Source of the DNA: Ignavibacteriales bacterium
GTDB taxonomy: Bacteria; Bacteroidota; Ignavibacteria; T3Sed10-11
Reading direction: 5' to 3'
Length of the DNA stretch: 5,091 nucleotides
NCBI GenBank assembly: GCA_003560935.1
Contig: PWJF01000374.1
Location: forward strand, 1-5,091
The notes under the pieces were generated by a model. It did no database searches. It was not told where the DNA came from and saw nothing but the letters and a program-made list of their open reading frames with translations. Position numbers and translations under genes: made by a program. This document shows, one piece after another, positions 1-4,848 of this stretch (positions within the stretch are counted from its first letter, which is position 1; every line of letters begins with the position of its first letter).

Positions 1-958
1 CACCCTGATCGGCTCCGTATTGAATAACGCGTGCCAATTGACCGGTCAACCCAACATTCTGTAAACCATACACAACAACATACATTCCGATCGAAAATAT
101 AACGATAGCCCACGGTGCGTTTTTTATCACCTTGCGGGTATCGACAGCCGGACTCTTCAATCCCATCGATAGGAATACTATAGCAACCGATCCGGCGACG
201 AGCGACACCGGGAGATGAATAAATTCGACGACAAAATAACCGGTTAAGAGTACTGCAAGAATTACCCATGACCAGCGAAACATTCTTGCATCGCGTATGG
301 CATCAGTAGGTACTTTCAAATTTTCAAGAGAATAGGTTTTCGGTATATCTTTTCGATATACCAGATACAGAACAATGATACTACCGATCAACGCGAATAT
401 ACCCGGCACGATCATACGTGAGGCATATTCAAGAAATCCGATACCGAAAAAGTCGGCTGAAACTATATTCACGAGATTGCTGACAACTAAAGGTAATGAA
501 GTAGAATCTGCAATAAACCCGCTTGCCATAACAAACGGCAGGATCATACGTTCTTCAAACCGCAATGCCCTGACCATAGCGAGTACGATTGGCGTGAGAA
601 TAAGCGCTGCTCCGTCATTTGCAAATAACGCCGCTACAATTGCACCCAGTACCGAGATAAAAATAAACATCCGTATCCCGTTACCGTTTGCAAACCGTGC
701 CATATGGAGCGCTGCCCATTCAAAAAAACCGATCTCGTCAAGGACAAGCGATATGATAATAATTCCCACAAAGGTGAGCGTTGCATTCCAAACAATTCCC
801 GTTACGATAACCACATCATTGAAGCTGACGACACCGGCACCAAGTGCAAGAACGGCGCCTATCGTAGCCGACCAGCCGATGGATAATCCACGCGGCTGCC
901 ATATTACCAGCACAAGTGTTATAATAAAAATTGATACTGCCAGTACAACTGAAGTCAC
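1..958 (-). CDS. arsB: ArsB arsenite efflux permease (3' end outside window)
   Basis: Integral inner-membrane permease that exports arsenite (and antimonite), alone or energised by the ArsA ATPase. My reverse-strand translation gives 319 uninterrupted residues from a GTG at 958; the family is about 430 residues, so roughly the last quarter is off the left edge. Hydrophobic segments alternate with short loops, and hallmark stretches match classical ArsB by recall: LVIWQPRG (res 16-24), IVWNAT (55-60), GFFEWAAL (77-84), [12 protein letters not shown] (112-123), [12 protein letters not shown] near 161-172, and [19 protein letters not shown] further on. No cysteine occurs in the visible part, consistent with family knowledge that transport needs no cysteine. 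The GTG start places the conserved IWQP motif about as far from the N-terminus as in known ArsB; AGAAAGGA at 970-977 is a plausible ribosome site with an 11-base spacer. It follows the stress-protein gene by 73 bases. It is the last visible operon member and shows no sign of damage. Confidence -1.
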   Translation of the reverse strand, partial: MTSVVLAVSIFIITLVLVIWQPRGLSIGWSATIGAVLALGAGVVSFNDVVIVTGIVWNATLTFVGIIIISLVLDEIGFFEWAALHMARFANGNGIRMFIFISVLGAIVAALFANDGAALILTPIVLAMVRALRFEERMILPFVMASGFIADSTSLPLVVSNLVNIVSADFFGIGFLEYASRMIVPGIFALIGSIIVLYLVYRKDIPKTYSLENLKVPTDAIRDARMFRWSWVILAVLLTGYFVVEFIHLPVSLVAGSVAIVFLSMGLKSPAVDTRKVIKNAPWAIVIFSIGMYVVVYGLQNVGLTGQLARVIQYGADQG

Positions 959-969
959 GTTACAAAAAA

Positions 970-977
970 TCCTTTCT
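970..977 (-). promoter_or_regulatory. Probable ribosome binding site of arsB
   Basis: Minus-strand AGAAAGGA lies 11 bases before the GTG at 958. The spacer is somewhat long, but no in-frame ATG, GTG or TTG lies between this site and the GTG, so it supports GTG as the start. The 73-base gap upstream is AT-rich and has no obvious hairpin plus T-tract, so transcription probably continues from the stress-protein gene into arsB. Confidence -1.
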
Positions 978-1031
978 ACTGTTTTTTTACAATTTTATTG
1001 ATGGCATTATTTTGAAGGGATATACTATTTA

Positions 1032-1937
1032 CTACTCCCGTTGAGCGGAAACTATGAATACCGGTATTTTACTCCCGCGCATCACTTTGTAGGCGACGCC
1101 GCCGATAAAGAGCTCCCGGACATAGCCGCGCCCCTGACTTCCCATCATAATCAAAGTTGCTTTCGATTCATCGGCTTCACGGAGTATTTCATGCGCCGTG
1201 GAACCGTAGCTTATTTTGATATCAATCTCGGCGTCGGTATTTTGTTGCAATATTTTTTTACGTTTTTCGAGCCGTTCACGGTCGATCGCGTTAAACTCCT
1301 CAAGTTTTTGGGGATCATCCGTCCCGATCCTCCCCTTAGATTGAACGTGAAAAAGGGTTATCCGCTCCGAGTGTTGCCCAGTAATATCCCGCAGCGTTTT
1401 GAATGCCCGTTCCGCTGTTTCCGAAAAGTCGGTTGCATAGAGAATATGATTCAGCGAATCGCGGCACGCCCGGGCACAATATAGTTTCCGGTCTTCCAGT
1501 TCTTTTTCATGGGTAGCATTTATTTTTATGAGATATATCGACAGGTGGGATCGCTGCATTGTTTCCGATGCCGTGCTGCCGAGAAGAAGATCGTGCACCT
1601 TGCTGTGTCCCCTGTTTCCGATTATAAGATAATCGGCTTTGTGGTCCGTAGCCCCATCAATAATTTCTCTGGGTGCATAGCTGTTAATGTTAAAGCGAAC
1701 TTCAGAAGATACGGTATATCCTTGCTTCTCTACAATAGACCTATAGCTTTCCATTGTTTCTTTCATTCGTGTTTCACTCTTTTCCGACAGTCCACCCGGA
1801 TACGGTACTGAAATTGAGGTGAATAATGTTATTTTCTCTGTCCCCAATTTCTTAAAATAGGGCAGGCATTCTACTATAATTTCGCTCGATTCGGATAAAT
1901 CCAGTGCGAAAATGGCATGTTTTAATAATTCTTTCAT
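1032..1937 (-). CDS. Tandem-domain universal stress protein (UspA family)
   Basis: A 301-residue cytosolic protein made of two Usp (adenine-nucleotide alpha hydrolase-like) domains, about residues 4-138 and 161-298. Domain 1 starts HAIFALDLSE and carries the ATP-binding signature G-x2-G-x9-G-S/T as GNRG (107-110) followed by GST at 120-122. Domain 2 starts HILYATDFSE and has GSQG (266-269), but after the nine-residue spacer it reads GGV (279-281) rather than G-S/T, so nucleotide binding there may be weaker. Usp proteins bind ATP or act in general stress survival; the role here is inferred only from position between a thioredoxin-like gene and arsB. The ATG at 1937 has no strong Shine-Dalgarno; it overlaps the TGA of an 8-codon mini-ORF, which suggests coupled translation. 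The stop is TAG. The family call is firm; the link to arsenic is not. Confidence -1.
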   Translation of the reverse strand: MKELLKHAIFALDLSESSEIIVECLPYFKKLGTEKITLFTSISVPYPGGLSEKSETRMKETMESYRSIVEKQGYTVSSEVRFNINSYAPREIIDGATDHKADYLIIGNRGHSKVHDLLLGSTASETMQRSHLSIYLIKINATHEKELEDRKLYCARACRDSLNHILYATDFSETAERAFKTLRDITGQHSERITLFHVQSKGRIGTDDPQKLEEFNAIDRERLEKRKKILQQNTDAEIDIKISYGSTAHEILREADESKATLIMMGSQGRGYVRELFIGGVAYKVMRGSKIPVFIVSAQRE

Positions 1938-1960
1938 GAACTCGATATGTTATATTTCAT
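1934..1960 (-). other. 8-codon mini-ORF bridging two genes by ATGA overlaps
   Basis: Minus-strand ATG at 1960 opens MKYNISSS followed by TGA at 1936-1934. Its ATG overlaps the TGA stop of the upstream thioredoxin-fold gene in an ATGA, and its own TGA overlaps the ATG of the stress-protein gene in a second ATGA. The junction therefore could carry ribosomes across by two successive termination-reinitiation steps. The stress-protein start has no strong ribosome site of its own, which fits. It is very short and could be chance. Confidence -1.
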
Positions 1961-2268
1961 GTATTTTGGATTACAGTATCTATCCCCTCACGAATCGCAC
2001 GCTCGGAAATCTTTCCGCCGCTGTGAACCAGCCGTTCGTTCACGGTGATGAACGGCGGCTGTTGATCACCTGTTTGAACAAGCTCCATAATGCCGGGATA
2101 ATTAAACGACTCCGGTGAGAACAGTTCTATAAATTCTGTTTCAACATTCTCACCGTACCGTTTCTGCAGCTTCTTCCCGATCATCGATACAGCCGATTGC
2201 CAGGTATTATTGCCGGCACATTCACCGGGCGGCGGCGCGAATATTCTTACTTTAATATTTTTCTTCAT
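1957..2268 (-). CDS. Small thioredoxin-fold protein, YuzD/ArsD-like
   Basis: A 103-residue cytosolic protein with a beta-alpha-beta start (IKVRIFAPPPGECAG, res 5-19), a long helix (QSAVSMIGKKLQKRYG) and a beta strand TEFIELF. It ends with PPFITVN (71-77), where the second proline fits the cis-Pro position of the thioredoxin fold, followed by a strand-turn-helix end. The layout resembles small YuzD-type (DUF1462) proteins and ArsD; the arsD product in this window has the parallel LPITTVNG. Only one cysteine is present (C17), placed where thioredoxin-fold proteins keep their active-site or metal-binding cysteines, so a classical CxxC redox reaction is not expected. A monothiol, metal-binding or partner-docking role is inferred. 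The ATG at 2268 has only a weak AGAAG nine bases upstream, just after the inverted repeat. Coding status is well supported by position and codon continuity; the family call is by fold pattern and memory. Confidence -1.
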   Translation of the reverse strand: MKKNIKVRIFAPPPGECAGNNTWQSAVSMIGKKLQKRYGENVETEFIELFSPESFNYPGIMELVQTGDQQPPFITVNERLVHSGGKISERAIREGIDTVIQNT

Positions 2269-2288
2269 ATGTAAACTTCTTTTTCTTT

Positions 2289-2367
2289 AACACGGAGGCA
2301 CAGAGGACACAGAGATTCACGGAGTTCATTAATTTTTTCCCTCCGTGTACTCCGTGCCTCCGTGGTT
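2289..2367. repeat. Imperfect inverted repeat of CACGGAG-type 8-10 base units
   Basis: It lies between the zinc-ribbon and thioredoxin-fold genes, starting 7 bases beyond the former's stop codon. One arm (2289-2324) has four CACRGAG heptamers on the plus strand, starting at 2291, 2299, 2308 and 2318. The other (2341-2367) has three CTCCGTG heptamers starting at 2341, 2350 and 2358. The outer arms (2289-2314 against 2341-2367) can pair over about 26 bases with one bulge, one mismatch and two G-U pairs in RNA. Because each arm is itself periodic, the stem can also form in slipped registers, for example the tight pairing of 2318-2324 with 2341-2347. No T-tract follows on either strand, so it is not an obvious terminator. 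It could affect mRNA stability or expression of the genes downstream. Confidence -1.
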
Positions 2368-2373
2368 ACAAAA

Positions 2374-2598
2374 TCAACAACATCCGGCACCGGGACCGCA
2401 CACCGGCGGCGGTATTCCACCGCCATTACCGCCGCTTTTCGTACTCCCGCCGCCGATACTCAATGCACCCATCATCTGTTTTGTTTCTTTTGATTGACAT
2501 TTTGGGCACTCGGGTTGTAATCCTTTTTCCTTTTCGGATAACGTTGCCCACACTTCAAATACTTCGCCGCATTGTCTACATTTATAATCGTATATCAT
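2374..2598 (-). CDS. FmdB-family zinc-ribbon protein with Gly/Cys-rich tail
   Basis: A 74-residue protein opening with the typical FmdB pattern MIYDYKCRQCG. The zinc ribbon uses two CxxC pairs, C7/C10 and C31/C34, spaced by about 20 residues containing an aromatic and acidic stretch (EVFEVWATLSEKEKG). After a short helix with QMMGALS comes a flexible Gly/Ser/Pro tail (49-74) ending CGPGAGCC, with cysteines C67, C73 and C74. The family is widespread and was named as a putative regulator of formamide/amidase genes, but for most members the function is unknown. Tails with glycine and cysteine are common in it, so the tail alone does not prove arsenic binding. The ATG at 2598 gives the family-typical N-terminus; I see no good Shine-Dalgarno (the upstream sequence is A-rich), so translation may depend on the Met-rich gene ending 36 bases before. 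Family membership is confident; function is unknown. Confidence -1.
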   Translation of the reverse strand: MIYDYKCRQCGEVFEVWATLSEKEKGLQPECPKCQSKETKQMMGALSIGGGSTKSGGNGGGIPPPVCGPGAGCC

Positions 2599-2634
2599 GG
2601 TACTTTTTTACTGCTTTATGATTTTGTGTTATTG

Positions 2635-2835
2635 TTAATTTTGAGTCATCATCTTACGACACATATCCATCATATTAAAATTTTCCATCATCCTGGGCAT
2701 CATAGTTTCCATGATCCTCTTTTTATCCTCAACGGTTAAATCAGCAAGAAATTTTTCCATCATCTTCTCCATCATTTTCAGCTTCTCCTCTTTGCTCAAA
2801 TTCCGCATCATGAATTCCATCATTTTTTCCATCAT
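2635..2835 (-). CDS. Small methionine-rich protein, three 20-residue repeats
   Basis: A 66-residue, acidic/basic, helix-prone protein with no recognised domain. Twenty of the 66 residues are methionine, mostly as MM pairs spaced four residues apart (1-2, 5-6, 9-10; 21-22, 25-26; 45-46, 49-50). The sequence divides into three 20-residue units (1-20, 21-40, 41-60): units 1 and 2 both start MMEKMME and share about 10 of 20 positions including L-x2-E-x-K; unit 3 starts IMETMMPRMM. One cysteine (C59). No signal peptide is seen. The start at 2835 is chosen because GGAGG sits nine bases upstream; the frame stays open to an ATG at 2877, but that start has no ribosome site and would place GGAGG inside the gene. 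Methionine clusters of this kind bind soft metal ions such as Cu(I) or Ag(I) in other proteins; a metal-buffering role here is inference from composition and its place in an ars operon. Confidence -1.
   Translation of the reverse strand: MMEKMMEFMMRNLSKEEKLKMMEKMMEKFLADLTVEDKKRIMETMMPRMMENFNMMDMCRKMMTQN
2755..2835 (-). repeat. 60-base internal repeat in the Met-rich gene
   Basis: The 21-base stretches at 2815-2835 and 2755-2775 match at 19 of 21 positions and are exactly 60 bases apart, the nucleotide counterpart of the 20-residue protein repeat. The similarity at DNA level suggests tandem duplication of a 60-base unit in the gene's history, although Met/Glu/Lys codon bias alone would raise similarity. 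Confidence -1.
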
Positions 2836-2844
2836 TTCTAAAAT

Positions 2845-2849
2845 CCTCC
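2845..2849 (-). promoter_or_regulatory. Ribosome binding site deciding the Met-rich start
   Basis: Minus-strand GGAGG, nine bases before ATG ATG at 2835-2830. It is the strongest Shine-Dalgarno in the window and lies inside the longer open frame that begins at 2877, arguing that the 14 residues upstream (MLKFLTYNYWRILE) are untranslated leader rather than protein. Confidence -1.
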
Positions 2850-2886
2850 AATAATTGTAGGTGAGAAATTTTAACATAACGATTTT

Positions 2887-3504
2887 TTAATTCTTCGTGT
2901 AACTCTGTGCACTCCGTTCCTCCGTGGTTTTCGCAAAATCAAACAAATCGTCAGCCGCCCTTTTCACCATCTCCAACCCACGTATCTCCGTCTCAAGCAG
3001 CGGCATAATGGTTACCGGCACGTTAAACCGGCTGCGTATCTCACCGAGATATTTTTCCTGCATCTTCCGGCGACGAATGAAAAAGTCGTTGGTGCAGTAC
3101 CCGGGATGTAACACCTGATTAGCCACAACAAATTGCGTATCGATACCCGCTTCTTTCAGGTCGAGCATCGCACGGTATGCTTCGACGACTGGCGTCGATT
3201 CAGGGTAAACTACGAAGATGAAAACGGATTGCTGCGGATCTTTCATTCGTGCGATTATGCGTTCAAACCGCTTTTTCGTATCCGATTTCACCGCTTCGCT
3301 TTGTTCGTTGGTTGCTACCATCAAACCGACCTGCTGGTCGTAATCAAACGGCAGCTCGAGCAGACGAAGCGTATGACCCGTCGGCGCGGTATCGAAGACG
3401 ATAACGTCGTAGTCGTCGCTCTCCGCATAGCTCACGAATTTATCGAAGGCAGCCATCTCTTCTGTGCAGGGTGATTCAAGCTCCTCACGCATCGCTATCA
3501 GCAT
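2887..3504 (-). CDS. arsA: ArsA ATPase, C-terminal fragment (second half of A2 domain)
   Basis: A 205-residue open frame that continues ArsA in the same frame after an internal TAA. It starts MLIAMREELESPCTEE and holds the A2 domain without its P-loop: C13 in SPCTEE (by recall, equivalent to E. coli ArsA Cys422, one of three As/Sb-site cysteines), the switch II/signature DTAPTGHT (38-45) followed by LRLLELP, then the usual Rossmann-like remainder to about residue 190 (RGLEMVKRAADDLF). A fragment like this cannot bind ATP by itself. The ATG at 3504 lies one codon after the TAA and has no clear Shine-Dalgarno, so separate synthesis would need termination-reinitiation. The last 13 residues (193-205) are encoded by a CACGGAG-type repeat and look acquired rather than ancestral. 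Apart from the TAA nothing is decayed. Either a nonsense-split arsA, a sequencing or assembly error, or a genuine two-piece ATPase. Confidence -1.
   Translation of the reverse strand: MLIAMREELESPCTEEMAAFDKFVSYAESDDYDVIVFDTAPTGHTLRLLELPFDYDQQVGLMVATNEQSEAVKSDTKKRFERIIARMKDPQQSVFIFVVYPESTPVVEAYRAMLDLKEAGIDTQFVVANQVLHPGYCTNDFFIRRRKMQEKYLGEIRSRFNVPVTIMPLLETEIRGLEMVKRAADDLFDFAKTTEERSAQSYTKN
2891..2929. repeat. Single-arm CACGGAG-type repeat at the 3' end of arsA
   Basis: Minus strand reads AACCACGGAGG followed by further degenerate 7-mer units: plus-strand CTCTGTG at 2903, CTCCGTT at 2912 and CTCCGTG at 2920. Its first 27 bases match the 2341-2367 arm of the intergenic element at 24 positions. 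No inverted partner arm is nearby. It lies inside the reading frame and supplies the codons for the last 13 ArsA residues, up to the stop at 2889-2887. Confidence -1.
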
Positions 3505-3507
3505 ATC

Positions 3508-3510
3508 TTA
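3508..3510 (-). other. In-frame TAA interrupting arsA
   Basis: The minus strand reads AAA AAA TAC AAT TAA GAT ATG CTG ATA GCG. Frame is unchanged on both sides and both sides align to one continuous ArsA A2 domain. In related ArsA proteins, by recall, a residue such as Glu usually stands near this position (KYxEDM-like), so a single G-to-T change of GAA to TAA would explain it. The codon lies in a solvent-type helical region between the P-loop and the metal-site cysteine of A2. Confidence -1.
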
Positions 3511-4779
3511 ATTGTATTTTTTCTTTGCATCGTCGAGGATCCGCTTTTTGTATTCTTCAACGGCTTTTTCCTGATCGATCATAACGGCAAAGAGATTATC
3601 CACACCTTCTACCGCTTGTATTGTATCTCCGATTTTCTGATCGAGCACCTCGCCTATATGCGAAGCGGGGTCGGTCGTAAGCAACAATGTTTTATATCCC
3701 TGCGATGCGATATAATAGGCAGCGGCACAGGATATCGTAGTCTTCCCTACTCCCCCTTTGCCGGTGAAAAAGATGGATTTCGTTCGTCCATTCGGCTTGA
3801 TGAGATCGATGATCGAGTCAGAATCATCTTTCTGTATTGTGATTGATTCTCTATCCTCTCCATCTCCCAATCTATACTGTGGAGAGACACCGTTCTGAGG
3901 GAACAGATCGATCGCAATGTGCTGAATTGCACGTAATCCTTTAATCTCACCGTCGCGCTGAAACATCCGTCGCTGCGGCACGGGGAACATCTTCTCAATT
4001 TTCTTTAAATATTTTTGCTGCATCTCATAGCGGCTCTTGAAGAATGGATGTTCGCACACTTCTTCCGGTAGAATACCGTTTACAATGAGTTCGATATTTT
4101 TTACGCCGATTGTTTTCAGCTCATCCGATGCACGGCGTGTTTCATACAGCGAGGTCTCCTCGGCCTGTAAAACGAAAATGAACTTTGTATGTTCGGTATC
4201 GCCCAGTAATCTGGTCGCTTCGTCGTATTTCTTTTTATTTTCCTGAATGGTTGCAACCGGACCGATACACGTATTGCCGCTTCCCCGTGCGCTTTCTTCG
4301 ATATGTTTGCTCCAGTTGACGGGCAGTTCGAGGAGGCGAATTGTATGTCCCGTCGGTGCCGTATCGAAGATTACGACGTTGTAAGGTGTTCCGTTGTCGG
4401 AAGCATCGGCGGTCATAAAATCCACGAATCTGTCGAACGATGCAATTTCGGTCGTACAGGGTGAATTGAACTGCTCTTCAAGCACCGTCATTACGTTATC
4501 GGGCATCACCTCGCGCATTGGCTGGAGGATTCGTTCCCGGTATTCTTCCGTTGCTTTATCGGGATCGATTTCCATTCCCCAGAGATTTTCAATACCGAGT
4601 GGTGTGATTTTATGACCGATTTCCGTTTCGAAAACATCTGCGAGATTCGATGCAGGATCGGTTGTAATGATAAGCGTTTTTTTGCCTTCTTTTGCATGAT
4701 GTGCGGCGGTGGCGCATGCCATAGTTGTTTTACCGACACCGCCCTTGCCGGAGAAAAAGATATACTGTGTCTGCTGCAT
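3508..4779 (-). CDS. arsA: ArsA arsenite-stimulated ATPase, N-terminal part (A1 domain and start of A2)
   Basis: Cytosolic ATPase that takes As(III)/Sb(III) from ArsD and drives ArsB. The 423 residues contain all of A1: P-loop GKGGVGKTT (11-19), TTDPAS (39-44), DTAPTGHT (139-146), and two arsenic-site cysteines, C108 in SPCTTE and C171 in TCIGP (by recall, equivalent to E. coli Cys113 and Cys172). A linker follows (about 297-333), then the start of A2 with a second P-loop GKGGVGKTT (340-348) and TTDPAS (368-373). The frame then hits TAA at 3510-3508, right after RILDDAKKKYN. Reading through the TAA in the same frame gives about 630 residues, close to full-length tandem ArsA (E. coli 583). This part alone lacks the A2 switch II motif and the third metal cysteine. 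The ATG at 4779 is preceded by AAGAGGA seven bases away and begins immediately before the P-loop strand, as in the family. It follows arsD by 69 bases. Confidence -1.
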   Translation of the reverse strand: MQQTQYIFFSGKGGVGKTTMACATAAHHAKEGKKTLIITTDPASNLADVFETEIGHKITPLGIENLWGMEIDPDKATEEYRERILQPMREVMPDNVMTVLEEQFNSPCTTEIASFDRFVDFMTADASDNGTPYNVVIFDTAPTGHTIRLLELPVNWSKHIEESARGSGNTCIGPVATIQENKKKYDEATRLLGDTEHTKFIFVLQAEETSLYETRRASDELKTIGVKNIELIVNGILPEEVCEHPFFKSRYEMQQKYLKKIEKMFPVPQRRMFQRDGEIKGLRAIQHIAIDLFPQNGVSPQYRLGDGEDRESITIQKDDSDSIIDLIKPNGRTKSIFFTGKGGVGKTTISCAAAYYIASQGYKTLLLTTDPASHIGEVLDQKIGDTIQAVEGVDNLFAVMIDQEKAVEEYKKRILDDAKKKYN

Positions 4780-4785
4780 AGGTAT

Positions 4786-4792
4786 TCCTCTT
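4786..4792 (-). promoter_or_regulatory. Ribosome binding site of arsA
   Basis: Minus-strand AAGAGGA ends 6 bases before the ATG at 4779, a good Shine-Dalgarno that fixes the arsA start. The 69-base arsD-arsA gap around it is AT-rich and shows no hairpin followed by a T-run, so arsD and arsA are probably co-transcribed. Confidence -1.
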
Positions 4793-4848
4793 ACTGATAT
4801 ATTAATTAAGAAAAAAATTGTGTTTTAGTTACTCAGTGGTAGAATAGA

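Noticed and set aside
375..1001. 208-codon plus-strand open frame (and a shorter one at 704-886)
   Set aside because: They run antisense to arsB, whose minus-strand translation matches a known family throughout; the plus-strand protein has no recognisable motif.
1041..1811. Two plus-strand open frames at 1041-1484 and 1509-1811
   Set aside because: Antisense shadows of the tandem Usp gene; no family resemblance and no ribosome sites supporting them.
2289..2367. Intrinsic transcription terminator
   Set aside because: The stem is long but not followed by a T-run on either strand, and co-directional genes continue directly after it.
2289..2367. CRISPR-like array
   Set aside because: Units are only 7 bases at 8-10 base spacing, occur in both orientations and have no spacer sequence.
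2635..2877. Longer 80-residue version of the Met-rich protein starting at 2877
   Set aside because: No ribosome site precedes 2877, and the strong GGAGG at 2845-2849 is correctly spaced for the ATG at 2835; the repeat structure also begins exactly there.
3508..3510. Selenocysteine or pyrrolysine recoding of the arsA stop
   Set aside because: The codon is TAA; these recodings use TGA and TAG, and no family member has such residues there as far as I know.
3505..3525. Programmed frameshift at the A-rich run before the arsA stop
   Set aside because: The run AAA AAA looks slippery, but the two arsA parts are already in the same frame, so a shift would destroy rather than restore the product.
3747..3998. 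83-codon minus-strand open frame inside arsA, and a 77-codon one at 4506-4739
   Set aside because: Alternate-frame shadows of arsA on the same strand, with no ribosome site or motif.
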